Shown here: piece by piece, positions 43,749-52,169 of the stretch
How positions within the stretch are numbered: position 1 is the first letter of the stretch
Layout: each line of letters opens with the position of its first letter
From: Nonomuraea dietziae
GTDB lineage: Bacteria > Actinomycetota > Actinomycetes > Streptosporangiales > Streptosporangiaceae
Assembly: GCF_014195505.1 (NCBI RefSeq)
Contig: NZ_JACIBV010000001.1
Span: 4,712,001 to 4,776,000 of the forward strand
Direction of reading: 5' to 3'
Length of the DNA: 64,000 nt
Notes under the pieces: model-generated
Told to the model about the DNA's origin: nothing
Database searches by the model: none
The model's input: only the letters and a program-made list of their open reading frames with translations
Made by a program: the position numbers and the translations under genes

Positions 43749-44330
43749 ATGGGCAATCGTGAAGACCTGCTGGCCGGAGCCAAGCGATGCCTGCGCGAGC
43801 AGGGATATGACCGCACCAGCGTGCGTGACATCGCCACCGCGGCGGGGGTCAGCATGGCCGCCATCGGCTACCACTACGGATCCAGGGAGGCGCTGCTCAC
43901 TCAGGCGCTGTTCGCCCTGCTCGACGAGTGGGGCGACAGCATGGGCCGCGCGCTGGCCCCCAAGCCCGACGACTCCGCCGCGCGCGCCCTCGAGCACATG
44001 TGGGACGGGCTCTTCCAACAGTTCGGCGCGCATCCCGATCTCTGGCTGGCCACACTCGAACTGTTCATGCAGGCCCAGCGGCAGCCCCAGCTGCGTACCC
44101 GGCTGGCCGACGGCCTCACCGAGGGGCGGCGCGGCATGGCCGCGATCCTGGAGAGCGTGCCGGAGGAGGCCGTCTCGGAACGCTCCGCCCGCACGGTCGG
44201 CATGGTCCAGATGGCGTTGATGTCAGGAATGATGATCCAGTTCCTGGGCGATCCGGACCACCCGCCGACCACGGCCGAGATGCTCGAAGGACTGCGCGCC
44301 CTGGCCAGGATCGTGGACGACCACCCCTAG
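43749..44330 (+). CDS. TetR-family repressor
   Basis: 193 residues. HTH: KRCLREQGYDRTSVRDIATA and SMAAIGYHYGSREALLTQAL. The C-terminal domain contains Trp/Met-rich helices suited to a hydrophobic inducer. It faces the carboxylesterase across two CCTAA-type dyads and is the likely regulator of that gene. Confidence 0.88.
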   Translation: MGNREDLLAGAKRCLREQGYDRTSVRDIATAAGVSMAAIGYHYGSREALLTQALFALLDEWGDSMGRALAPKPDDSAARALEHMWDGLFQQFGAHPDLWLATLELFMQAQRQPQLRTRLADGLTEGRRGMAAILESVPEEAVSERSARTVGMVQMALMSGMMIQFLGDPDHPPTTAEMLEGLRALARIVDDHP

Positions 44331-44374
44331 ATCCGGCCGCTCTCCTGCCTGCAACGACCGGAATCGTCGCTCCC

Positions 44375-44430
44375 GGTTCAGGCGGCGCCGATTCAGACGG
44401 GCCGGCTCAGACGGGCTGGTTCAGGCGGGG
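44375..44430. repeat. 14-bp tandem repeat, four copies
   Basis: Units at 44375, 44389, 44403 and 44417 share the pattern GGTTCAGRCGGGGC with few changes. The last copy overlaps the stop codon of the methyltransferase gene, and each copy carries a TGA on the minus strand. Confidence 0.6.
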
Positions 44431-45392
44431 CCGGCTTGCGTCGCGGTGACCACGACGGCTGTGTAGTGCATCGTGAAGCCGCCGCCCATGGCGTCGACAG
44501 CGGCCCCGATGCCCGCCAGCACCTCCGCCAGCTTCGCCGGTGGGACCTGGCTGAGGCCGCCCTGAGTAGGCAGCTGGTCCAGCCACTCGTCCGTGGTGTA
44601 GTCCTGCTCCCAGTCGAATCGCCACTGCTCCGGGTCGCCGAACGCGCCCGCCTGCTCCATCCCGTCGGCCGCCCTGCCGAACAGCATCGCGTAGCCATCC
44701 AGGGCGGACATCGCCTTCCGGTAGCCCCGCGCGGCCAGCGAGTCGGGCACCACCCGGTCGTAGACCGCGGCGAAGGCCTCCGTCGCTTCGGGCGGGGGCT
44801 GGCCCACGTTCCAGAACGCCGCCAGCCGTCCGCCTGGCCGCAGCACCCGCGCCGCCTTCGCCGCTCCCACGACCGGGTCGACCCAGTGCCAGGCCTGCCC
44901 GGCGATGACCGCGTCGAAGTGGCGGCCGGCCGGGTCCCAGTCCTCGAACGTCGCCACCTCGACCTCGACCCCGCCGCGCCGCGCGAAGTCGGCCATCCGC
45001 GCGTCGGGTTCGACCCCGAGCACTTTGCAGCCGGCGGCCTGGAACTGCCGGGCCTCTATCCCGGTGCCGATGCCGACGTCGAGGACGTCGGGTCCCGGGC
45101 TGGCGGCCATGATCCGGTCCACCATGGCTTCGGGGTAGCGGGGCCTGGCACGGTCGTAGCGTTCGGCGTCCGACCCGAACGACTCCGCCGCCTGTCGGTA
45201 TCGATGCGGCTCGTTCTCGGCAGGACGCGCCGGCTCCAGATGACGCTCGTTCTCGGTGACACGCGCTCGCTCCGGATGACGCTCGTTCTCGGCAACACGC
45301 GCTCGCTCCGGACGAGGCTCGTTCTCGCGCGCTCGCTCCGGATGACGCTCGTTCTCGGCGAGACGCGCTCGCTCCGGCGGTATAGTGGGCAT
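44421..45392 (-). CDS. SAM-dependent methyltransferase with N-terminal 12-residue repeats
   Basis: 323 residues. The catalytic part (DVLDVGIGTGIEARQF as SAM motif I, AVIAGQAWHWVDP, RVLRPGGRLAAFWNVG) belongs to the UbiE/Methyltransf_11 group. Before it lie about 55 residues of charged repeats of the type ERARVAENERHP, encoded by 36-bp tandem DNA repeats. ATG 45392 lies inside a palindromic operator; CATAGT ends 6 nt upstream, suggesting a leaderless mRNA. The TetR divergent gene is the likely regulator. The substrate is unknown; the repeat tail is unusual for the family. Confidence 0.78.
   Translation of the reverse strand: MPTIPPERARLAENERHPERARENEPRPERARVAENERHPERARVTENERHLEPARPAENEPHRYRQAAESFGSDAERYDRARPRYPEAMVDRIMAASPGPDVLDVGIGTGIEARQFQAAGCKVLGVEPDARMADFARRGGVEVEVATFEDWDPAGRHFDAVIAGQAWHWVDPVVGAAKAARVLRPGGRLAAFWNVGQPPPEATEAFAAVYDRVVPDSLAARGYRKAMSALDGYAMLFGRAADGMEQAGAFGDPEQWRFDWEQDYTTDEWLDQLPTQGGLSQVPPAKLAEVLAGIGAAVDAMGGGFTMHYTAVVVTATQAGPA
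45203..45376. repeat. Five in-frame 36-bp tandem repeats inside the methyltransferase gene
   Basis: Units start at 45203, 45239, 45275, 45311 and 45341; four are 36 nt and the fourth is 30 nt (6-nt deletion). All lengths are multiples of three, preserving the frame. Copies 2, 3 and 5 differ at only a few bases, so recent expansion is likely. Confidence 0.85.
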
Positions 45393-45420
45393 GCGCCCAC
45401 TATGAATGGGCGCTCGCCCA
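45382..45420. promoter_or_regulatory. Two TGGGC/GCCCA palindromes between methyltransferase and TetR
   Basis: ATAGTGGGC (45382-45390) and GCCCACTAT (45395-45403) form one operator that contains the methyltransferase ATG. TGGGCGctCGCCCA (45407-45420) forms a second. The shared GGGC/GCCC core suggests two sites for the adjacent TetR. Confidence 0.7.
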
Positions 45421-45463
45421 CTCGTCAACCGGGCGGGCCCCGCGAGCGAAGGAGCGATGCACG

Positions 45464-46063
45464 GTGCCTACAGGGGTGGCCATCCACGACGCGCGCGCCC
45501 AGCTCTTCGACGCCGCCGAGCGCATCCTGCTCAGGGACGGGCCGAGCGCGCTGACCAGCCGGGCGGTCACCACGGAGGCGGGCTGCGCCAAGGGCGTCCT
45601 GCACCGGCACTTCGCCGACTTCGACGCCTTCCTCGCCGAACTCGTCCAGGACCGCATCAGCTGGATCGGCAGCCAGGCCACCTCGCTGCGCGCGTCGGCC
45701 GGCACCGGCACCGTCGCCGGCAACCTCACCGGCGCGCTGATGGAGCTGTTCGGGTCGGTCGCCGTGGCGATCGTCGGCCTCATCACCTTCAGGGACGACC
45801 TGCGCGCCCGGCTTCGCCAGGCCACCCCGACCGGCGTCCCGGTACTCACCGAAGCCACGGCCATGATCGCCTCCTATCTCGCCGTCGAGCGCGACCTGGG
45901 CCGCATCGCCGCCGACGCCGACGTCGACACGCTCGCTCCCACCCTGATCGGGGCCGGGCACCTGCTCTTCGCCGACCGCGAGGTCACCCGACCGGAGGCC
46001 GAGGCCGTCCACAAGGTCGTGACCATGGTCATCGCCGGCGTCCTGCGGGAACCGCCGCGATGA
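45464..46063 (+). CDS. TetR-family repressor
   Basis: 199 residues. HTH: AERILLRDGPSALTSRAVTTEAG and AKGVLHRHFADFDAFLAELV. GTG 45464 has AAGGAG about 9 nt upstream. It is divergent from the repeat-bearing methyltransferase and next to two matching palindromes, so it probably represses itself and that gene. Confidence 0.87.
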   Translation: MPTGVAIHDARAQLFDAAERILLRDGPSALTSRAVTTEAGCAKGVLHRHFADFDAFLAELVQDRISWIGSQATSLRASAGTGTVAGNLTGALMELFGSVAVAIVGLITFRDDLRARLRQATPTGVPVLTEATAMIASYLAVERDLGRIAADADVDTLAPTLIGAGHLLFADREVTRPEAEAVHKVVTMVIAGVLREPPR

Positions 46064-46079
46064 ACGGCCCGCGCCCGGG

Positions 46080-47450
46080 TCAGCCGATCCTGCTGTCGAC
46101 CACACCGCCCACGTCGCCGCTCCAGATGTCGTCGTCCTCGTGCAGCCAGGTGCCGGTTTCGCGATCCTGCTCCTCCTGACCGCCCGCACCGCCCGTCCCG
46201 CTCATCGGCATGAAGGGCGAGCCCATGCCGTGCGAGGCGGCGGCCCGGCCGTTGACCGGGACTGATCCGAGGTCCGTGCCGGCGCCGGGGACGCCGAAGG
46301 TGGTGGCCGGGGAGTGGTTCGGGCCCGCCGGGGTCGAGAGCGGGCTCACCGGGGTCGAGAGCGGGCTCGCCGGGGTCGAGTGGAGCGGGGTGCCGTGCGA
46401 GTCGACGGGACGCTGGAAGTCCGCGAGCTCGGTAGGCGGGGCGGCGGGCCGGCCGAAGGCACGTGTAGGACCGTCCGGACCGTTCGCCGGATCGATCGGG
46501 CCGCGGGTGGAGTGGCTGGGCGAAGGGGCGTCACCGTCCGGCTTCTTGGCGCCAGGGCCGGCGTCGGGGGACGGCATGCCTGGGTCGGCGCCGGGCGAGG
46601 GGAGGCCGGGCTCTCGACCGGGATCCGGACCGCTCCGGCCGTCCGGATGACCAGGAAGGTGGGGGCGTTCGTCATGCGGGAGGCCGGGCAAGGCCGGACC
46701 CTCACCGGCAGCTCTGCCACCCGAGAGGCCGGTGGGGGCAGGGCCCGCTTCGGAGGCGGAGGTGCTCGAGATGCCGGGGAACGGCGGCCTCCCGAAGGGC
46801 ACGTCGAGCATCTTGCGCTCCGCGAGCGGCTCCACCGGATGGGCCAGGGCGGGCAGTTCCTTCTCCACCCTGTCGGGAAGGCGGTCGTAGATCGCCTCGA
46901 GGTCCTTGCTGAACGTCTCGAGATGCCGTCCCGCCATCTCGTCCCTGGACGTGCCAAAGGCCGGGGCCAGGCTGTCCTTGCCTGACTGCAGGACTCCGTC
47001 GAAGATGACGTAGGCGCCGAGCCAGTCTTCTTCGGTCCAGGGGTTGAGGCGCTGATCGTCCTTCATCGCGCCCCGAAGGTCGCCGTCGAGGTACGCCTGG
47101 TGCTGGCGCACCACGTCGGCCAGGGTCACGAGCGGGTGGCCCATCTCGAGCAGCTTCCTGGCGAGTTCGCCGAGCGCCAGGTACAGGGTTCTCAGGGCCT
47201 TCTGCGCCGCTACGGAGGCTTTCCCCTCCCAGACCTTGGCGAGCGCCTGGGCCTCCTGACCCAGCGCCCACTGGACGTCGTCGACGACCGCATACGCGTC
47301 TATGTAGGCAGCTCCGGCATCCTCGATCTCCTTGACCCTGATGCCCGTGATGAGGCCCTTGACCTCCTCCACGCTCCGATCGTCGTGGTCGACCGTCCAT
47401 TCACCGCGTGAGGGCTTGAGCCAATGGGTCTTCTTGATGCTCTCGGCCAT
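46080..47450 (-). CDS. Type VII secretion-type WXG/PPE-like protein with Pro-rich tail
   Basis: 456 residues. The first 200 residues are helical (VDDVQWALGQEAQALAKVWEG, KALRTLYLALGELARKLLEM), like ESX-secreted helical hairpins. A long Gly/Pro/Ser-rich region follows (repeats such as HSTPASPLSTPVSPLSTPAG), then an acidic end TWLHEDDDIWSGDVGG also found at the ends of other actinomycete type VII-associated proteins. No signal peptide. The small partner gene ends 4 nt upstream of its start. The ATPase core of a secretion system is not in the window. Confidence 0.68.
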   Translation of the reverse strand: MAESIKKTHWLKPSRGEWTVDHDDRSVEEVKGLITGIRVKEIEDAGAAYIDAYAVVDDVQWALGQEAQALAKVWEGKASVAAQKALRTLYLALGELARKLLEMGHPLVTLADVVRQHQAYLDGDLRGAMKDDQRLNPWTEEDWLGAYVIFDGVLQSGKDSLAPAFGTSRDEMAGRHLETFSKDLEAIYDRLPDRVEKELPALAHPVEPLAERKMLDVPFGRPPFPGISSTSASEAGPAPTGLSGGRAAGEGPALPGLPHDERPHLPGHPDGRSGPDPGREPGLPSPGADPGMPSPDAGPGAKKPDGDAPSPSHSTRGPIDPANGPDGPTRAFGRPAAPPTELADFQRPVDSHGTPLHSTPASPLSTPVSPLSTPAGPNHSPATTFGVPGAGTDLGSVPVNGRAAASHGMGSPFMPMSGTGGAGGQEEQDRETGTWLHEDDDIWSGDVGGVVDSRIG

Positions 47451-47454
47451 GGCC

Positions 47455-47869
47455 CTACACACCGCCCAGCTTCGTGCCGCTCACGGCCTTGTAGTTGCCG
47501 GCCCCCGGCGTCGACGAGCGCGATGGCGGCGTCCAGCGCCTTCTGGACCTCCCGGTAGACCGTGACGAACTCCTGGTGGCTGGTCTCCAGCATCTGGGCG
47601 AAGGTGAGACCGCCCTCCCACCTGTCGATGCTCTGCAGCTGCGACTTGAGCTGCGCGAGCGTGGTGTAGCGGGTCAGATCGTCGATGGAGCCCTGGCCTG
47701 CGGTCAGGCCGCTCTCCTCGCCGCCCTCGCCTTCGCCGGTCAGGCGGCCGAGCACGTCTCTCAGCGCCTGAGCCGATCTCGCGATCGCTCGTTCGTCGTA
47801 GACGACGCCGTCTCGTTCCGCGTCCAGTCCTGGCCAGTCGTATTCGAGTGGTAGCGGTGCCGGCGCCAT
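47455..47869 (-). pseudogene. Small type VII-associated helical protein, one-base frameshift at 3' end
   Basis: About 137 residues. ATG 47869 has GAGGAGGG. Helices (AIARSAQALRDVLGRLTG, LAQLKSQLQSIDRWEGGLTF, QEFVTVYREVQKALDAAIAL) resemble WXG100-related proteins that pair with a large partner. The end is out of frame; removing one C from CCCCC (47502-47506) restores VDAGAGNYKAVSGTKLGGV and a stop at 47455. Likely a sequence error, and with the downstream 456-residue protein a likely secreted pair. Confidence 0.65.
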
Positions 47870-47997
47870 GCTCGCCCTCCTCAAAGATCTCCGATCATCC
47901 GGAACGGTGACCATACCATTCCGTATGGTACGCCCCTGAAGGGGGCGGCACTAAACTTGGATAATTCGCTCTCTTGTATCGTTCGTGTTTATGACGG

Positions 47998-48010
47998 TAG
48001 GTTTGGCGAC
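47998..48010 (+). promoter_or_regulatory. Leaderless furA promoter -10
   Basis: TAGGTT (47998-48003) lies 7 nt before the furA ATG, the spacing of a leaderless transcript, as known for mycobacterial furA. The AT-rich 47957-47993 stretch just upstream is a likely FurA site. Confidence 0.45.
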
Positions 48011-48448
48011 ATGACCGCTTCCGGGACTCCGACCATCGCCGAGGAGCTGCGCGGTGCCGGCCTGCGGGTGACGGCCGCCCGCGTCGCGCTGCTCGAGACC
48101 GTCCGGGACGGTGACCATCTCGGCGTCGAGGCGATCGCCTCCGGGGTGCGTGATCGCGTAGGTCATATCTCTCTGCAAGCCGTGTACGAGGCCCTCCACG
48201 CGCTCGACGCCGCGGGGCTCGTACGCCGCCTCGAGCCACCCGGCAGCCCCGCCCTGTACGAGGGGCGCGTCGGGGACAACCATCACCACCTCGTGTGCCG
48301 GTCGTGCGGCGCCGTCGCTGACGTCGACTGCGCGGTCGGCCACGCGCCCTGCCTGACCGCCTCCGACGACCACGGCTTCTCGATCGACGAGGCCGAGGTC
48401 ATCTACTGGGGCCTGTGCCCCGGCTGTTCCAACACCCGCAGTTCCTGA
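48011..48448 (+). CDS. furA: Fur-family regulator of katG (FurA/CatR type)
   Basis: 145 residues. Winged helix (LRVTAARVALLETVRDGDHL, GHISLQAVYEALHALDAAGL) and a metal domain with HHHLVCRSCG and CPGC. In mycobacteria and Streptomyces such proteins sit directly before katG and repress it until peroxide oxidises them. The same arrangement is present here, with katG 32 nt downstream. Confidence 0.9.
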   Translation: MTASGTPTIAEELRGAGLRVTAARVALLETVRDGDHLGVEAIASGVRDRVGHISLQAVYEALHALDAAGLVRRLEPPGSPALYEGRVGDNHHHLVCRSCGAVADVDCAVGHAPCLTASDDHGFSIDEAEVIYWGLCPGCSNTRSS

Positions 48449-48480
48449 GCACCCTGATCTGCCAGTCCGGAAGGATTCCC

Positions 48481-50713
48481 ATGTCAGAGAATCACGACGC
48501 GATCGTCACAGACCCGAAGACGGAGGGCGGAGGTGGCTGCCCGGTCGCGCACGAGCGCGCCCCCCACCCGACTCAGGGTGGCGGAAACCACCGGTGGTGG
48601 CCGGATCGGCTCAACCTGAGGATCCTGGCCAAGAACCCGGCCGTGGCCAACCCCCTCGGCGAGGAGTTCGACTACGCCGAGGCGTTCAAGACCCTCGACC
48701 TCGCGGCCGTCAAGCAGGACATCCTGGAGGTGCTGACCACCTCGCAGGACTGGTGGCCCGCCGACTTCGGCCACTACGGCCCGTTCATGATCCGGATGGC
48801 CTGGCACAGCGCGGGCACCTACCGGATCAGCGACGGCCCGCGGCGGCGCGGGGGCCGGCCAGCAGCGCTTCGCCCCCCTCAACAGCTGGCCGGACAACGG
48901 CAACCTCGACAAGGCGCGCCGCCTGCTGTGGCCGGTCAAGAAGAAGTACGGCCAGAAGATCTCGTGGGCCGACCTCATGATCCTCACCGGCAACGTCGCC
49001 CTGGAGTCGATGGGCTTCAAGACCTTCGGCTTCGGCGGCGGTCGCGCGGACGTCTGGGAGCCTGACGAGGACGTCTACTGGGGCCCCGAGTCCACCTGGC
49101 TCGGCGACGAGCGCTACACCGGCGACAGGGAGCTCGAGACCCCTCTCGCCGCGGTCCAGATGGGCCTCATCTACGTCAACCCCGAGGGCCCGAACGGCAA
49201 CCCGGACCCGCTCGCCGCGGCCCGCGACATCCGTGAGACCTTCCGCCGGATGGCGATGAACGACGAGGAGACGGCCGCCCTGATCGTGGGCGGACACACC
49301 TTCGGCAAGACCCACGGCGCCGGCCCGGCCGACCACGTCGGCGCCGACCCCGAGGCCGCCTCGATCGAGGAGATGGGCCTCGGCTGGAGGAACTCCTTCG
49401 GCACCGGCAAGGGCGGCGACACGATCACCAGCGGTCTCGAGGGTATCTGGACGAACACCCCGATCACCTGGGACAACAGCTTCCTCGAGATCCTCTACGG
49501 CTACGAGTGGGAGCTGTTCAAGAGCCCCGCGGGCGCGCACCAATGGCGACCGAAGGACGGCGCGGGGGCGGGCACCGTGCCCGACGCCCACGACCCGTCG
49601 AAGAGCCACGCTCCCACGATGCTGACCACCGACCTCGCGCTCCGCGTCGACCCGATCTACGAGCAGATCACCCGGCGCTGGCTCGAGAACCCCGACGAGC
49701 TCGCGGACGCCTTCGCCAAGGCGTGGTTCAAGCTGACCCATCGCGACATGGGCCCGGTCGTGCGCTACCTCGGCCCTGAGGTCCCGGCGGAGACGCTGCT
49801 GTGGCAGGACCCCCTGCCCGCCGTGACGCACGAGCTCATCGACGCCGCCGACGTCGCCGCGCTCAAGGGCCAGGTTCTCGCCTCGGGCCTGTCGGTGTCC
49901 CAGCTCGTGTCCACCGCGTGGGCGTCTGCCTCGTCCTTCCGCGGCAGCGACAAGCGCGGTGGCGCCAACGGGGCGCGCATCCGCCTCGAGCCGCAGAGCG
50001 GGTGGGAGGTCAACGACCCCGACCAGCTGGCGACGGTGCTGCGCACCCTGGAGGGCATCCAGCAGTCCTTCAACGCCGCCCAGACCGGCGGCAAGCAGGT
50101 CTCGCTCGCCGACCTGATCGTGCTCGCCGGCGGTGCGGCGGTCGAGCGGGCCGCCAAGGACGCCGGCTTCGAGGTCGAGGTCCCCTTCACGCCTGGCCGC
50201 GTGGACGCGTCGCAGGAGCAGACCGACGTCGAGTCGTTCGCCGCGCTCGAGCCGACCGCCGACGGGTTCCGCAACTACCTCGGCAAGGGCCACCGGCTGC
50301 CGGCCGAGTACCTGCTGCTCGACCGGGCGAACCTGCTGACCCTGAGCGCCCCCGAGATGACGGTCCTCGTCGGTGGCCTTCGCGTCCTGGGCGCGAACCA
50401 CCAGCAGTCGTCGCTCGGCGTCCTCACCACGACCCCCGGTTCTCTGACCAACGACTTCTTCGTCAACCTGCTCGACCTGGGCACGACGTGGAAGGCGACG
50501 TCCGAGGACGCGAACACCTTCGAGGGTCGCGACAGCGCCACGGGCGCGATCAAGTGGACCGGCACCCGTGCCGACCTCGTCTTCGGGTCGAACTCCGAGC
50601 TGCGTGCGCTCGCGGAGGTCTACGCGAGCGACGACGCGAAGGAGAAGTTCGTGCACGACTTCGTGGCGGCGTGGGACAAGGTCATGAACCTCGACCGGTT
50701 CGACCTCGTCTGA
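48481..50713 (+). pseudogene. katG: Catalase-peroxidase, one-base frameshift near codon 120
   Basis: About 743 residues after correction, full KatG length. The distal haem site RMAWHSAG (Arg105, Trp108, His109), GLIYVNPEGPNG (the Tyr of the Met-Tyr-Trp crosslink), proximal His in GGHTFGKTHG and TITSGLEG (the serine matching Mtb Ser315) are intact. One C too many in CCC at 48837-48839 breaks the frame directly after RISDG; removal restores RGGAGAGQQRFAPLNSWP. Everything else is conserved, so a sequence error is more likely than inactivation. It removes peroxide and activates isoniazid in mycobacteria. Confidence 0.88.
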
Positions 50714-50717
50714 TCAT

Positions 50718-50755
50718 GACGTCCAGGCCGGCCCGCTCCGGCCGGCCTGGACGTC
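50718..50755. terminator. 16-bp hairpin between convergent katG and DUF2127 gene
   Basis: GACGTCCAGGCCGGCC (50718-50733) and its exact complement (50740-50755) with a 6-nt loop, directly after katG and 2 nt before the end of the opposing gene. No U-tract; likely bidirectional. Confidence 0.65.
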
Positions 50756-50756
50756 C

Positions 50757-51536
50757 TCAGTCCGGAGGCCCTGCGCTCCCGCCTGAGCCGGCTCCGGCCG
50801 CCCGGACCTCGAGAAGGCTGGCCTCGTGCCGTTCGGCCTGGTAGGCCGCGTGGCCGCCGCGCACGCCGAACAGGCGCTTGCCGTACACGATGTAGGCGAC
50901 CGCCGCGAGGTTCAGCGCCAGGAGGGAGACGCGCACCCAGGTGACCCTGTGGCTCAGCTCGTAGATCTCCAGCGGGATGAACACCGACGTCGCGATCACG
51001 GCGAAGTACTCGCCCCACCTCCTGAGCAGCCACAGCCCGATGCCCTCGGTGACCTGGAGCAGGCCGTACGCGGTGAGGCCGATCGCCAGCCAGGTCAGCG
51101 TCCCCGTGCCGGTCGCCAGCAGCTGGTGCAGGGTGTGGACGAGCTTGGAGTCGGCCAGGCGCCAGCCGAGCCTGTCGGCCAGCGGCGCGAGCAGGGGGAG
51201 GTACTCCTCGAAGGCTCTGTCGACGGCCTCCCTGCCACCCTTGAAACGCCAGACGCCGTAGGCGGCAAGGAACAGCAGCAGCCCTCTGGCGCACCGTTCG
51301 AGCGCGAGAAGCCTGAGGACGGCGGCGTCGCGCAGGGCCCTGCCGCGCAGGACGAGCGGCGCCTCGTCGGCCGGGCCCTCGCCGTACGGCGGGCCGAGGG
51401 TGAAGTCACCGCAGCGCAGACAGCGCCACGCCTCACCGAGCGCGGTGTCGGCGCGCAGCCGTCGCCGCAGGTGAGGCTCGTCGGGGGCGTACGTGACGTG
51501 ACCGCGCCTGCTACAGGCGCGAAGGCTCCAGTCCAC
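50757..51536 (-). CDS. DUF2127-family membrane protein
   Basis: 259 residues. The cytoplasmic N-terminus VDWSLRACSRRGHVTYAPDE and the CLRC motif are typical. About four helices follow (VLRLLALERCARGLLLFLA, TLTWLAIGLTAYGLLQVTEG and others). Function of the family is unknown. GTG 51536 is chosen because AAGGAG lies about 10 nt upstream and the family starts there. Divergent from the peptide-cluster peptidase. Confidence 0.78.
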   Translation of the reverse strand: MDWSLRACSRRGHVTYAPDEPHLRRRLRADTALGEAWRCLRCGDFTLGPPYGEGPADEAPLVLRGRALRDAAVLRLLALERCARGLLLFLAAYGVWRFKGGREAVDRAFEEYLPLLAPLADRLGWRLADSKLVHTLHQLLATGTGTLTWLAIGLTAYGLLQVTEGIGLWLLRRWGEYFAVIATSVFIPLEIYELSHRVTWVRVSLLALNLAAVAYIVYGKRLFGVRGGHAAYQAERHEASLLEVRAAGAGSGGSAGPPD

Positions 51537-51645
51537 GGCGGCAGGACTCCTTGGCAGAGGACACTCTCTTCCTTCCCGCATGAAGCCCTTGTGCGGGCGA
51601 GGATCCGCCCAAGTCTGCGCCCGGTCCCCCCGGAGAGCGGTGCCT

Positions 51646-51674
51646 TGACAGGGTCGCGTCCCAACGGAGATCGT
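51646..51674 (+). promoter_or_regulatory. Possible promoter of the peptidase-SARP genes
   Basis: TTGACA (51646-51651) is a consensus -35; the best -10 at the right distance is only weak (GATCGT around 51670). It would start a transcript about 40 nt upstream of the peptidase. Confidence 0.3.
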
Positions 51675-51720
51675 TTCGCGGAGGACTCCCCCCTCCAGGG
51701 GATCGACGGGGAAGAGCGCC

Positions 51721-52158
51721 ATGAAGCTGATCTTCGGTGGGTTCGTACTGGCGGCGATGGCGGGCGCGCTGTGGGCGCGAAGGCGCTACGTGGTGGTCAC
51801 GGTCGAGGGGACCAGCATGGCCCCGACGCTGTCCGACGGCGATCGGGTCCTGGTGCGCAGACGCCGCATCGACCAGGTCAGCACAGGCGATGTGGTCGTG
51901 CTCGAGCCGCCGCTCACTCCCGCGGAGATCGGACCGCCCGGACAGGACGGCCGGCAGTGGAACATCAAGCGCGCCGTCGCGTTACCCGGAGACCCGGTGC
52001 CGCCCGGCATCGACGACAGCGTGACCCTGGTGCCCCCCGGCGCACTGGTCGTCCTGGGTGACAACACCGACAGCGTCGACTCCCGGCAGCGCGGGTTCTT
52101 CGATGCCGACCGCCTGCTCGGCGTCGCCCTGCGCCGGTTGGGCGGACCACGGCTGTAA
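51721..52158 (+). CDS. S26 signal peptidase-like protease
   Basis: 145 residues: an N-terminal membrane anchor, the catalytic Ser in GTSMAPTL, the Lys general base in WNIKRAVALPGD and the LGDNTDSVDSR box. Active site faces outside. It is shorter than housekeeping LepB and lies 11 nt before the SARP gene in the peptide cluster. It is therefore a candidate for removing the peptide's leader at the AxA sites between residues 20 and 26 (inference). Confidence 0.85.
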   Translation: MKLIFGGFVLAAMAGALWARRRYVVVTVEGTSMAPTLSDGDRVLVRRRRIDQVSTGDVVVLEPPLTPAEIGPPGQDGRQWNIKRAVALPGDPVPPGIDDSVTLVPPGALVVLGDNTDSVDSRQRGFFDADRLLGVALRRLGGPRL

Positions 52159-52169
52159 GCCGGTACATC

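Noticed and set aside
45203..45376. CRISPR array
   Set aside because: Repeats are contiguous with no unique spacers, lie in a reading frame and have no cas genes nearby.
48481..50713. katG as a genuinely inactivated gene
   Set aside because: The only lesion is one extra C at a GGCC site shared with other apparent frameshifts; every catalytic residue on both sides is conserved.
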